Origin: Pseudomonas berkeleyensis
GTDB lineage: Bacteria; Pseudomonadota; Gammaproteobacteria; Pseudomonadales; Pseudomonadaceae
Assembly (NCBI RefSeq): GCF_014109765.1
Contig: NZ_CP059139.1
Span: 4,648,501-4,712,500, forward strand
Direction of reading: 5' to 3'
Length of the DNA stretch: 64,000 nt
Below the pieces are notes generated by a model, which ran no database searches, was not told the DNA's origin, and saw only the letters and a program-made list of their open reading frames with translations. The position numbers were made by a program, and so were the translations under genes. Each line of letters begins with the position of its first letter. The stretch's first letter is position 1. Positions 16,807 to 26,140 of this stretch are shown here, in pieces.

Positions 16807-19128
16807 TTATTGCAGGACGCTGAATTCCAGACGGGCGGTTTGGCCCGCTTCATCGAGCACGCTCAACTGGTGGCGGCCACTATCGAAGGCGTAGCTGAAC
16901 GGCGCATCCACATCACTGTCACCAATCGGCCGGCCATCGAGGAACCACCAGCGCTGGCCACTGCCGCCCAACGTCGACAGGCTCAGGCGCAGCGGCTCGG
17001 CATTGCCCTGAGGCCGACGCAGGCGATCGCCCTGGCGCACCCCGACGATGGACAACGGCGCTGCCTGCACCTGCATCGTCGGCGGGCATTGCGCATCGGC
17101 TGCCGGCAAACGTGCGCTACGCCGTTCACGCCTTGGCAGCCAGGGTTCCAAGGGGGCCGGCCACAACGCCAACTCCCGGGCTTCTGCGCCTGCGCAGTTG
17201 GGTGCCACCCGCAAGCCTGCCGCATTGACCCAATAACGCTCGCGCAAGCCACTGCCCAACGGTTGATCCACAGCCAGCAGAGTCGGCGGTGTGGTGCCCT
17301 CCAGCGTCCAGGCGAAGCGCTGGCGACGGCAATTGGGATCATTGCGATCCAGCTGCTGCCCCAGCGGCCAGCAGATCGCCGCCACGCCCACTTCCGCTGG
17401 CTGTGGGTCTTCAGGTGCGGCCACACCCCGTTGGCTGTCACGCCCTACCAGCAGGTCATGCACCTGCAGCAGCAGAGGCGCCGCCGAAGCCAGGCCGAAT
17501 TGGCCGGGCACCGGCGTGCCGTCCGGCCGGCCGATCCAGATACCGATCAGGTGACGCGGGCCGACGCCGATGGCCCAGGCATCGCGAAAGCCATAGCTGG
17601 TGCCGGTTTTCCAGGCCAGGCTCGGCCGCTGCGTCAACTGCGCACGCGAGTCACGATCCGGCCGCGCCTGTCCGCTGAGGATACGCCGGATGATCCACGC
17701 CGATCCCGGCGACAGCAGGCGCCGTTCGCGCAGTTCATCGGTCGGCTGCAATCGCGGTCGTGCCGCCAGTCCGCCGCGGGCGAAGGCGCTGTAGCCGCCG
17801 ACCAGCGACTCCAGTCGAGTGCCGCCGCCACCCAGAATCATCGCCAGATTGGGCTCGGCCAGCGCCGGCAGGCGGATCGGCAGACCCGCGCCGCGCAGCT
17901 CACCGGCAAAACGCTTCGGCCCGTAGGCTTCGAGCAATTGTACGGCCGGCAGGTTGAGCGAGGTGGCCAGTGCTTCGCTGGCCGACACCGGGCCGATGAA
18001 CCCGGCGGAGAAGTTGCCGGGACGATAATCGCCGTAATGGCGAGGCACGTCCTGCAGCAGCGACTCGGAATGGATCAGCCCGGCATCCAGAGCCATGCCA
18101 TAGAGGAATGGCTTGAGCGTCGAGCCCGGCGAGCGCAGGGCACGCACCATGTCGACATGACCGAAACGCGCGGTATCGCTGATATCCACCGACCCCAGGT
18201 ACGCGCGCACCGCCATGCTCTCGTGCTCGACCACCAGGATCGCTGCCGAGGTGCGCTCGGGCAGGCGTGCACGCCAGCCCATCAGCAGATCCTCCAGGCG
18301 CAACTGCAGGCTGGCATCGAGCGTGGTGCGGATCAGCGGTGGGCTGCCGGCTCGATTCAGCCGCCGCGCCAACAACGGCGCCAGGCTCGGCTCGCGGCGT
18401 GGGGCGAGGAATACCGGTTCCTCCAGCGCTTCATCCACCTGCTCCTGCGGCCACACCTGAAACTCGGCCAAGCGCCGTAGCACCTTGTCGCGCGCCATCT
18501 GTGCACGCTGCGGATGACGATCCGGCCGCAGTCGGCTGGGCGCCTGCGGCAACACGGCAAGCAGCGCGGCTTCGGCACGGGTGAGCTGGCTAGGTGGCTT
18601 GCCCAGGTAACTCCAACTGGCGGCGGCCACGCCTTGCAAGGTACCGCCGAAGGGAGCGCGGTTGAGATAGAGAGCGAGAATTTCGTCCTTGGACAGGTGC
18701 CACTCCAACTGCGCGGTGCGCCACAGCTGCTTGATCTTGCCGGGCAGATCGCGCGAGTGCGGGTCGAGCAGCCGCGCGACCTGCATCGACAGCGTGCTGC
18801 CACCGGACACCACGCGCCCGCCCATGAGGTTCTGCCAGGCGGCGCGCCCCAATGCCAGCGGATTCACCCCCGGATGCTGGCGGAACCAGCGATCCTCATA
18901 GGTCAGCAACGCCTCGAGGTAATAGGGCGAAACTTCGTCCGTCGTCACCGGATAACGCCAAACACCATCGCGGTCGGCGAACCGCCACAGCGGCGTACCG
19001 TCTTCGGCCAACACCACCCGGGCCAGATCGTCCTCAGGCAGGGGTAGCGGGAAAAGTTGGTCGGCTAGCCAGAGCAGGGCTAGCGGCAGCAGGAAAATGA
19101 GGAGCCAGCGGCGGGTCAGACGGTGCAT
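16807..19128 (-). CDS. pbpC: Penicillin-binding protein 1C (transglycosylase/transpeptidase)
   Basis: 773 residues from ATG 19128 (GAGGGG just upstream, inside a repeat arm). An N-terminal membrane anchor is at 7-24. The GT51 transglycosylase has EDRWFRQHPGVNP (catalytic Glu78) and GGSTLSMQ (109-116). The transpeptidase has S336-TLK339, S390-LN and K507-TGT, all intact. A C-terminal BiPBP_C beta-domain follows (about 690-773). PBP1C polymerises and possibly cross-links peptidoglycan at the inner membrane. As in E. coli, it is near the alpha-2-macroglobulin gene, but here a DUF559 gene and repeats lie between. Confidence 0.93.
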   Translation of the reverse strand: MHRLTRRWLLIFLLPLALLWLADQLFPLPLPEDDLARVVLAEDGTPLWRFADRDGVWRYPVTTDEVSPYYLEALLTYEDRWFRQHPGVNPLALGRAAWQNLMGGRVVSGGSTLSMQVARLLDPHSRDLPGKIKQLWRTAQLEWHLSKDEILALYLNRAPFGGTLQGVAAASWSYLGKPPSQLTRAEAALLAVLPQAPSRLRPDRHPQRAQMARDKVLRRLAEFQVWPQEQVDEALEEPVFLAPRREPSLAPLLARRLNRAGSPPLIRTTLDASLQLRLEDLLMGWRARLPERTSAAILVVEHESMAVRAYLGSVDISDTARFGHVDMVRALRSPGSTLKPFLYGMALDAGLIHSESLLQDVPRHYGDYRPGNFSAGFIGPVSASEALATSLNLPAVQLLEAYGPKRFAGELRGAGLPIRLPALAEPNLAMILGGGGTRLESLVGGYSAFARGGLAARPRLQPTDELRERRLLSPGSAWIIRRILSGQARPDRDSRAQLTQRPSLAWKTGTSYGFRDAWAIGVGPRHLIGIWIGRPDGTPVPGQFGLASAAPLLLQVHDLLVGRDSQRGVAAPEDPQPAEVGVAAICWPLGQQLDRNDPNCRRQRFAWTLEGTTPPTLLAVDQPLGSGLRERYWVNAAGLRVAPNCAGAEARELALWPAPLEPWLPRRERRSARLPAADAQCPPTMQVQAAPLSIVGVRQGDRLRRPQGNAEPLRLSLSTLGGSGQRWWFLDGRPIGDSDVDAPFSYAFDSGRHQLSVLDEAGQTARLEFSVLQ

Positions 19129-19147
19129 ACAAGCCCCTCTCCCCCAA

Positions 19148-19173
19148 CCCCTCTCCCATAAATGGGAGAGGGG
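19148..19173. repeat. GGGAGAGGG-type perfect palindrome, copy 1
   Basis: CCCCTCTCCCAT (19148-19159) pairs perfectly with ATGGGAGAGGGG (19162-19173) around AA. It lies between the DUF559 gene stop and the pbpC start and extends towards the pbpC ribosome binding site. Related copies are at 19668-19691 and 32154-32177, with a degenerate one around 19575-19628. Confidence 0.8.
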
Positions 19174-19209
19174 AGCAGATCGGCGTGTTGCCAAGCCTCA
19201 CGGCAAAAT

Positions 19210-19554
19210 TCAGGGCCCGTCTTGCTCGCCGATTTCAAGACGAATCTGTTCAAGTACAGCCTCTGTTTCAGCCAGCACCTGATGATTCCAGAAACGCAGC
19301 ACACGATAGCCTCGGCTTTCCAGGTAACGCTCACGTTGTCGATCGTATTCCGTCTGCTGCTGATGCTGACCACCGTCCAGCTCGATGGCCAGCCAGCGCT
19401 CAGTGCAGATGAAGTCGACGATATAGGGGCCAATGGGTTTCTGCCGTTTGAACTTCAGGCCGAGGAAGCGATGGCCTCGGAGGTAATACCAGAGACGCTG
19501 CTCGGCATCGGTCATCTCGAGGCGCAGGCGTTTGGCGTTGTCCAGTAATGGCAT
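19210..19554 (-). CDS. DUF559 (Vsr-like endonuclease fold) protein
   Basis: 114 residues from ATG 19554, with AAGGAGGA directly upstream. It matches the stand-alone DUF559 family, which has the restriction-endonuclease-like fold of very-short-patch repair enzymes: AEQRLWYYLRGHRFLGLKFKR, then YIVDFICTERWLAIELDGGQH (D..E-x-D core) and GYRVLRFWN near the end. The catalytic-looking residues are intact. The substrate of these small proteins is not established. It sits between pbpC and the alpha-2-macroglobulin gene and is flanked on both sides by perfect palindromes, which suggests later insertion into a conserved pair. Confidence 0.8.
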   Translation of the reverse strand: MPLLDNAKRLRLEMTDAEQRLWYYLRGHRFLGLKFKRQKPIGPYIVDFICTERWLAIELDGGQHQQQTEYDRQRERYLESRGYRVLRFWNHQVLAETEAVLEQIRLEIGEQDGP

Positions 19555-19667
19555 GGTTCCTCCTTGAACCATTTTTCCCTCTCCCCCAGCCCCTATCCAC
19601 TAGGGATGCCCCAATAAGCGGGAGAGGGGGCAGTTCAGCGCATGACTGAAAGTGCACACGTTCGGCC

Positions 19668-19691
19668 CCCTCTCCCATTTATGGGAGAGGG
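19668..19691. repeat. GGGAGAGGG-type perfect palindrome, copy 2
   Basis: CCCTCTCCCAT (19668-19678) and ATGGGAGAGGG (19681-19691) around TT, just after the stop of the alpha-2-macroglobulin gene on the minus strand. Together with the copy at 19148 and a degenerate one at 19575-19628 it brackets the DUF559 gene. It may serve as a transcription stop. Confidence 0.78.
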
Positions 19692-19709
19692 CTGGGGAGA
19701 GGGTCGCTC

Positions 19710-22700
19710 TTACCGCTCCCTCACCACCAGCGACGACGGCGTCTCACCCAGCGCCTGCCAGTTCGGCCGGTACATTGACTCCACATGAGGCGGCGGCACG
19801 CGGTAGCTGCCAGGTGTCACCGCACGGGCCAGGTACAGCAGATGGGTGGTCTCGTAGCTCTCCACATCCACTGCAGCCACGTAGCGATCGCCACGGTATT
19901 CCTGGTGTTTGATCCGCGCGTTCTGCATGGCGCGGCGCCATTCCTTGACGTTGCTGCCCGCATCGTCGAGGCTCGCCGCGCTCTGTGCCAGGTTCTGGTT
20001 CTCCAGCTCCAGGCCTGCCGGCAGCAAGTCCACTACCAGGGCATCCGGTACACGCTGCTTGGCGCGTATGGCCAGGTGCACCAGCACCAGCTCGCCACTG
20101 TCCAGGCGCTGCAGGTCGAGCGGACGGCCATCCATGCCGAGGTATTCGCGCTCGATGCTGAGGTTTTCGCCCCCGGCACGCGGTGCCTGGCTTGGATAAC
20201 CGGAGAGGGTCAGTTGCTGGTACAGGGTGGCGCTGCCGACATTGCCCACGCTCAGCGGTTCAGCCAGTTCGGCACGCTCCAGCTTGATACCCGGCTGCTG
20301 GTTGCTCAGTTCGAACTGGAAGGCTCCACTGGCCAGTTTGGCGCTCCAAGCCTGCTCGGGTTTGCTCAGAATGCCACGCCCGGCGAGGAACAGCGCGTTG
20401 CGCTCCTGCGTCGACAACCAGCGCTGGCCAGCCAGTTCGTCGGCCAGATTGAACAGACGCTGCTCACGCTGCCCGGCTGCAAGGTCGTGCTCTTCCAGCA
20501 GCGCCAGGATCAGCGCCTGATCACGCAACGAGCTGCCGTAATCAGCCATCCAGCGTTCGTCGTTACGCGGCAGGATCAGCCCCTGGTTCAGCGCCTGCTC
20601 GGCACGCGGCGCATCGCCCATGAGTTTCAGCGCAGCTGCCAGTTGCACCAGCGGCAGACCGGAACGGGCATCGGCACGACGGTCGAACAGACTGCGCAAC
20701 GCCCCCAGCGGCGCCTGCTGGCTACGCGCCAGAACGTAGCCAGCATAGGCCTGCACGGCGAAGCGGGTATGGGCGTAGTCCTGGCTGTAGTTGGCCTCGA
20801 TCAGGCTGCTCTGCTGCAGGTAGCGCAGCAGGCGGTCGTTGGCTTTCTTCAGCGCCTCGGCCGGTACGCCGAAGCCCTGTTCGCGAGCGCGCAGGAGGAA
20901 GTCAGTAACATAGGCGGTCAGCCAGTATTCCTCTTCGCTCTCGGCGCTCCACAGACCGAAACCACCGTTGTGGCGCTGCATGCCAAGCAGACGCTCGACA
21001 CCCAACTCGATGCTGCGCCGCCGCTGCTCGTCCGGCTCGCCTTCCAGGCCGAGGCGTTTGAGGCTGGCAGCATCGGCGTAGAGCGATGGATACAGACCGC
21101 TGGTGGTCTGTTCCAGGCAACCGTAGGGATAGGCCTTGAGTGCGCGAATCTGCTCGCCGAGGTTGAGCGGTGGACGGCTGGACAGCGCCAGCACGGCTTC
21201 CAAACCAGCGGGTTCGAACTGATTCAGGGTGCCCGGCGGCATGCTCCACGGCTCACCATCGTTGAGTACCGCGCGGAAGTGCTGCAGCTGCGCCGGATAG
21301 GCCGGGCGTACACCCAGCGTCCATTCGCGGCTGAAATCGCCGATTTCCTCGTTCGGCAAGGCCAGGCCCTGCACCTCGACATGGATACGCCCCTGGCCCA
21401 GGCCACCCTCGGCCCGTACCGGAATGCGCAGGGTAGTGCGTTCACCATCCTTGAGGTTGATCGGCGAATCGCCCTTGCCGAGCAGACGCAACTGACCCTC
21501 AACGCCCAGTTGCACATCCAGCTTCTGCTCGCTGCCGGACAGGTTGGTCAGATCCAGTGCCAGGGTGGTTTCATCGCCGCCGGCGAGGAAGCGCGGCATC
21601 GACAGTTCGGCGATCAGCGGCGCGGCCACTACGGTCTTGGCCTCGGCCACACCGAAGCGCTCGTCGCTCCAGGCCTGCGCCATCAGGCGCAGCTCGCCAT
21701 TGAAGTCAGGGATATCCAGGCTGACTTCGCCCTCACCCTTGTCATCAAGCTTCAGCGCATCGCTCTGCAACGCGACGATCAGCACGCTGGTATCCGGACG
21801 CTTGCCACCGGCCGCCAGGCCGGCGTCACCACCGAAGGCCAGGCTGGCGACGCGCCCCTGGGCCTCGATCAGCTGCCCATAGATATCCAGTTGATCCGCG
21901 CCATAGCCTTTGCGGCCGAAGAAGTTGGCGAACGGATCGGGCGTGGCATAGCTGGTGATGTTGAGAATGCCCACGTCGACCGCAGCGATCAGCACGCGCA
22001 CTTGCTCGGGGATGCTGCCATCGGCATTGCGCGCACTGACCTTGACCTTCAGCGCCTGCTTCGGCCGCATCTTCTCCGGCGCGTCCAGGCTCACTTGCAG
22101 TTTGCGCGGCGCGCGCTCCAGCGGCAGATGCAGCAGGCCGACAGCACGCTTGGGCGTGACCTGCGCCTTGCGCTCGCCAGGACGAATCACCAGGGCACTG
22201 AGATAGAGGTCGTGACGCGCCCATTTCTCGTCGATGGGCAGCTCGAAGGTCTTGCCTTCTGCCGGCACGCTGATTTCCTGCCACCACAACGGGCCGTCGC
22301 TGGATTCGACCAGCAGGTAGCCGTTGCCGGCAGCCGGCGGGGTGACGGTGATCTTGGCTACATCACCCGCCGCATAGGCGGGCTTGTCCAATGCCAGCTT
22401 GACCTGATCGGGACGCACGGCGCCGCCGTCGGCGTTGTCCTGCCAGCGGTAGCCGGCCCAGAAGCGCAAGCTGCTGACCAGGCCGGTCTGGCCGTCGACC
22501 ACCTCGACCCGATACGGGCCCCACTCCACCGGGAAACTGACCTTGGCAGTGCCGCCAGCGGCGACCTTCAGCGGCTCGTCACTGAGGGTGAGGAATTTCT
22601 CGTTGTAGTTGTGGCGCCAGCCTTCACCGTCGGAGAAGGTCCAGAAGTAGTCGCGGCGCTCGCGCACCAGGCGCACATTGAGGTTATCGGCAGCCAGTTT

Positions 22701-24608
22701 GTTGCCGGCAGCGTCGGCTACCAGAATCTCGAATTCGGCCAGGCTGTCGGCATCGACCTCCTCGCCCTCGAACAGACCGCGCACACCCGGCAGGCGCTCG
22801 GCCGGCCAGACCGGCTGCACGATACGCCGGGTGATCGGCCGGCCACCGGACTCCTGCAGGCTGGCCTGGAGGATCAGGCGCAGCGGCGAGCGGGCGTCGC
22901 TCCAGCGGTTTTCCGGGCTGAGCACGGCGCGGCCCTGATCGTCGAGATTCTGCTCGTCGAGCTCCTGATCCTGGCTCAGATCGGCTTCGGTAATGTCACC
23001 GAACTGATACCCCGGCAGGCTCGCCACCGCTTCGCGCAGCGGACGCACGTAGAGCTGTCCGGACAGACGATTGCCAACGGCCGGCGCACCATAGAGGTAG
23101 CGCCCGTTGACGCTGAACTGTGGATTGTCGCTGGGGGCGTAAGGCTGATCCTGGCCCTTGATCTCCAGCGCCAGGCGCTCGGGCAGGAAGTCCTCGACGA
23201 GGAATTCATAAACTTGCGGGCTGCCGTCGCCGAGGTCGAGCAGCAATTGCCAGCGCCCCGTCGGCGCTTCTTCAGCCAGTTGCAGCTGGTACTGATAGAG
23301 ACCGTCGTCATCGGCGTTCCAGACGAACTTGCGGCTGACCTGCTCGTCCGGACGACGCACTTCAACGCTGACTGGCTGAGCCTTGACCGGCTTGCCATCG
23401 GCATCACGCAGCAGGCCGTTGAGCAACACGGTCTCGCCTGGGCGATACAGGTCACGCGGGCCGAACACGAAGAACTGCAGCGCATGCGCCTTCGGCCCGG
23501 TGATGTCGAATTCGGCCAGATCCAACCCCGGCGCGTTCAGGCGCAGCAAGCTGGTCTGTTCATCCTGTTTGGCCAGCAGCACCTGGGCCTTTTCCGGCAG
23601 CGGCAGTTGCGCATGCCCATCAGAATCGGTCTTGCCTTCGGCCAGCAATGCGCCGTCGCCGTCGAGCAGTTCCAGTTGCACGCCGGACTGCGCCTTGCCG
23701 CCTTCCAGCGCCTGGGTGAAGACGTCGAGACGATCACGGTAGCGGTGTGCAGACAAACCGATGTCACTCAGGGAAAACAGCGTCGCCGGCTGCGAATAAC
23801 CGTAGCTGCCGGCCTCACGCATCACCGCCAGGTACACGCCCGGCTGCTTGAATGGCTCCAGACCAGCGATGGGCAGCAGCAGGGTTTCACGGGTGTTGCG
23901 CGCCGGGTTGAGATCGAAACGACCGCCATAGACCAGATCGGCCATCGGCAGCAGCTCGCGAGATTCCCAGGTATCGAGGTTGCTGGCACGACCCCAGCGG
24001 GAGAGGAAACCTGGCAACGCCTCGGGCTTGATGCGGAAGAACTCGACGTTGACCTTGTCGACGTTCAGCGCGATCACCGGCAGGCCTTCGGCCAGGCGAG
24101 TCGGCAGCAGCGAGCCGCGGCTGGCGAAGCCAACACTGGCGAGGAGATCGCGGGTTTCGAAGCGGGTGACATGCTCGGCAGCCAGCTTGCCACCATTGAT
24201 CGACTTCAAGCCGGCATCGATGGTCAGCACCAGCTTGCGCTGCGGTTCCAGATGACGCAGGCGCAGTTCACTGAGGTTGTCGGTCAGCTCCCAGGCGCCA
24301 TCGACCTTGCCGTCCTTGCTGTCGACCAGGTGCAGACGCTCGGCGAAACGCTGGTCGGGATCCAGCGGAATGGAGAAGGTCACCGACAGTGCGCTGGCAC
24401 CATCGAGCTGCACTTCGGACACGTCCACCACTTCCAGCTCGCGGCCGGCATAGCGTTTGGCCAGAGCATCACGGTCGACCGCAGGCTTGGCTGCCTGTTG
24501 CTGTTGTGCAGCAGGCTGGGCACTGGTCACCGTGGCAGGGGGTTGAGAAGAATCGCAGGCGCTGAGTAGCGCGAGTGCGAGGGCCAGAAGCAGTCCTTTG
24601 TTCGGCAT
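19710..24608 (-). CDS. Bacterial alpha-2-macroglobulin lipoprotein
   Basis: 1632 residues. The lipobox LLSAC gives lipidation at Cys18, and Asp19 at +2 predicts retention in the inner membrane facing the periplasm. The family is built of repeated MG beta-domains (about 60-1000) and a thioester domain. The reactive thioester motif CLEQ is present at residues 1164-1167. Bacterial A2Ms trap proteases that breach the outer membrane and are linked with PBP1C, which would repair the wall; pbpC lies downstream on the same strand. This is the larger YfhM/MagD-like type with an intact thioester. GGAG precedes ATG 24608. Confidence 0.92.
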   Translation of the reverse strand: MPNKGLLLALALALLSACDSSQPPATVTSAQPAAQQQQAAKPAVDRDALAKRYAGRELEVVDVSEVQLDGASALSVTFSIPLDPDQRFAERLHLVDSKDGKVDGAWELTDNLSELRLRHLEPQRKLVLTIDAGLKSINGGKLAAEHVTRFETRDLLASVGFASRGSLLPTRLAEGLPVIALNVDKVNVEFFRIKPEALPGFLSRWGRASNLDTWESRELLPMADLVYGGRFDLNPARNTRETLLLPIAGLEPFKQPGVYLAVMREAGSYGYSQPATLFSLSDIGLSAHRYRDRLDVFTQALEGGKAQSGVQLELLDGDGALLAEGKTDSDGHAQLPLPEKAQVLLAKQDEQTSLLRLNAPGLDLAEFDITGPKAHALQFFVFGPRDLYRPGETVLLNGLLRDADGKPVKAQPVSVEVRRPDEQVSRKFVWNADDDGLYQYQLQLAEEAPTGRWQLLLDLGDGSPQVYEFLVEDFLPERLALEIKGQDQPYAPSDNPQFSVNGRYLYGAPAVGNRLSGQLYVRPLREAVASLPGYQFGDITEADLSQDQELDEQNLDDQGRAVLSPENRWSDARSPLRLILQASLQESGGRPITRRIVQPVWPAERLPGVRGLFEGEEVDADSLAEFEILVADAAGNKLAADNLNVRLVRERRDYFWTFSDGEGWRHNYNEKFLTLSDEPLKVAAGGTAKVSFPVEWGPYRVEVVDGQTGLVSSLRFWAGYRWQDNADGGAVRPDQVKLALDKPAYAAGDVAKITVTPPAAGNGYLLVESSDGPLWWQEISVPAEGKTFELPIDEKWARHDLYLSALVIRPGERKAQVTPKRAVGLLHLPLERAPRKLQVSLDAPEKMRPKQALKVKVSARNADGSIPEQVRVLIAAVDVGILNITSYATPDPFANFFGRKGYGADQLDIYGQLIEAQGRVASLAFGGDAGLAAGGKRPDTSVLIVALQSDALKLDDKGEGEVSLDIPDFNGELRLMAQAWSDERFGVAEAKTVVAAPLIAELSMPRFLAGGDETTLALDLTNLSGSEQKLDVQLGVEGQLRLLGKGDSPINLKDGERTTLRIPVRAEGGLGQGRIHVEVQGLALPNEEIGDFSREWTLGVRPAYPAQLQHFRAVLNDGEPWSMPPGTLNQFEPAGLEAVLALSSRPPLNLGEQIRALKAYPYGCLEQTTSGLYPSLYADAASLKRLGLEGEPDEQRRRSIELGVERLLGMQRHNGGFGLWSAESEEEYWLTAYVTDFLLRAREQGFGVPAEALKKANDRLLRYLQQSSLIEANYSQDYAHTRFAVQAYAGYVLARSQQAPLGALRSLFDRRADARSGLPLVQLAAALKLMGDAPRAEQALNQGLILPRNDERWMADYGSSLRDQALILALLEEHDLAAGQREQRLFNLADELAGQRWLSTQERNALFLAGRGILSKPEQAWSAKLASGAFQFELSNQQPGIKLERAELAEPLSVGNVGSATLYQQLTLSGYPSQAPRAGGENLSIEREYLGMDGRPLDLQRLDSGELVLVHLAIRAKQRVPDALVVDLLPAGLELENQNLAQSAASLDDAGSNVKEWRRAMQNARIKHQEYRGDRYVAAVDVESYETTHLLYLARAVTPGSYRVPPPHVESMYRPNWQALGETPSSLVVRER

Positions 24609-24754
24609 TGCGGGCTCCGGAGAGTAGGGGCGCGAAGGCCGATACTATAGCCGAGACGCCAAAGCGCAGACGAGACGAAGCGACGAATTCCGCCAAGCTG
24701 CGCACACTCCGCCACGTGCCTATAATCGGCGTTTTGCTGGAATGGAAGCCCCAC

Positions 24755-26140
24755 ATGCACGCCCTGTTCGAAGCCTGGCGCCACACGCCGACCCAGCGGA
24801 AGGTCTGGGCGCTGGCTGCACCAATGATCCTCTCCAACCTGTCGGTGCCGATGGTGGCGCTGGTCGATACCGCCGTGGTCGGCCATTTGCCGCACGCCCA
24901 TCAACTGGCCGCAGTGGCGGTTGGCGGCAGCCTCTATACCTTGCTGACCTGGGCCATGGGCTTTCTGCGCATGGGCAGCACCGGTTTTGCCGCGCAGGCC
25001 GCCGGCCGTGGCGACGGAGGTGCATTGCGCCAGGTCTTGTTGCAGGGCCTGAGCCTCGGCGTGTTGCTGGCGTTGCTGCTCGGCCTGCTTGCCCTGCCGC
25101 TCAGCGGCGCCGCGCTGAGCCTGATGCAGCCCTCGGCCGAACTGGACAGCCTGGCCCGCGAGTTCTTCCAGATCCGCCTGTTCGGCTTGCCGGCAACCCT
25201 GGCCAGCTACGCCCTGATCGGCTGGTTGCTGGGCACGCAAAGCGCACGCGGCCCGTTGGCCATGCTGCTGACCATCAACCTGATCAACGTCAGCCTCGAT
25301 TTGCTGTTCGTCTTCGGCTTCGAATGGGGCGTGACCGGTGTGGCCTGGGCGGCAGTGATCGCCGAATGGAGCGGCGCCCTGCTCGGCCTGTGGCTGACCC
25401 GTTATGCCTTGCGTGAGCACCCCGGCCAGCTCGATCCGCGTGCGCTCAAGCGCTGGGTCAACTGGCGGCCGCTGCTGATGGTCAACCGCGACATCTTCAT
25501 CCGTACCCTGGCGCTGCAACTGGTGTTCTTTCTGATCACCGTACAAGGCACGCGCCTGGGCGATGCCACGGTGGCCGCCAATGCACTGCTGCTCAATGGC
25601 CTGACCCTCGCCGCCTATGCCCTGGATGGCCTGGCGCATGCGGTGGAAGCGCTGTGTGGCCATGCCCTGGGCGCACGCGACCGCGACGCGCTGCGCCGCT
25701 CGCTGCTGGTCGCCGGGACCTGGTCACTGCTGGCCAGCGTCGGTTTCGCGTTGTTCTTCCTGCTCGGCGGGCACTGGTTCGTCAGCATGCTCACCGACAT
25801 TGCCGACGTGCGCGAGCTGGCCGTGAGCTTCCTGCCCTACCTGGCCGTATTGCCATTGCTGGCCGTGTGGAGCTACCTGCTCGACGGTCTGTTCATCGGC
25901 GCCACCCGTGCCCGCGAGATGCGCGATGCCATGCTCATCGCCCTGATCCTGGCGTTACCGCTGGCCTGGATGCTGCAAGACATGGGCAACCATGGGTTGT
26001 GGTTGGCATTTCTCGCCTTCATGGGGCTGCGAAGTCTGGTGTTGGCTGGCTATGCTTGGAAACTGAGTCGTCGCGACCTGTGGTTCCCACCGTCAGTATC
26101 AGGAGAGATCGCCCATGCTCAGCGTCCCGCTGCCCGTTAA
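24755..26140 (+). CDS. dinF: MATE family efflux transporter, DinF-like
   Basis: 461 residues from ATG 24755. The earlier part of the open frame (from 24575) overlaps the divergent lipoprotein start and lacks membrane features. Twelve hydrophobic segments are present. N-terminal APMILSNLSVPMVALVDTAV and AAVAVGGSLY, and the later YALDGLAHAVEALCGHALGARD and DGLFIGATRAREMRDAM, match E. coli DinF rather than NorM. Proton- or Na+-driven export of cationic or stress-related compounds is the family role. It overlaps the next gene by 26 bp, so the two are probably co-translated. Confidence 0.85.
   Translation: MHALFEAWRHTPTQRKVWALAAPMILSNLSVPMVALVDTAVVGHLPHAHQLAAVAVGGSLYTLLTWAMGFLRMGSTGFAAQAAGRGDGGALRQVLLQGLSLGVLLALLLGLLALPLSGAALSLMQPSAELDSLAREFFQIRLFGLPATLASYALIGWLLGTQSARGPLAMLLTINLINVSLDLLFVFGFEWGVTGVAWAAVIAEWSGALLGLWLTRYALREHPGQLDPRALKRWVNWRPLLMVNRDIFIRTLALQLVFFLITVQGTRLGDATVAANALLLNGLTLAAYALDGLAHAVEALCGHALGARDRDALRRSLLVAGTWSLLASVGFALFFLLGGHWFVSMLTDIADVRELAVSFLPYLAVLPLLAVWSYLLDGLFIGATRAREMRDAMLIALILALPLAWMLQDMGNHGLWLAFLAFMGLRSLVLAGYAWKLSRRDLWFPPSVSGEIAHAQRPAAR

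Noticed and set aside
19785..24569. Very long plus-strand ORF (about 1594 codons) opposite the alpha-2-macroglobulin gene
   Set aside because: It is the antisense shadow of a GC-rich gene with strong third-position bias. It shows no domain, and the minus strand has a lipobox, a thioester and the A2M pattern.
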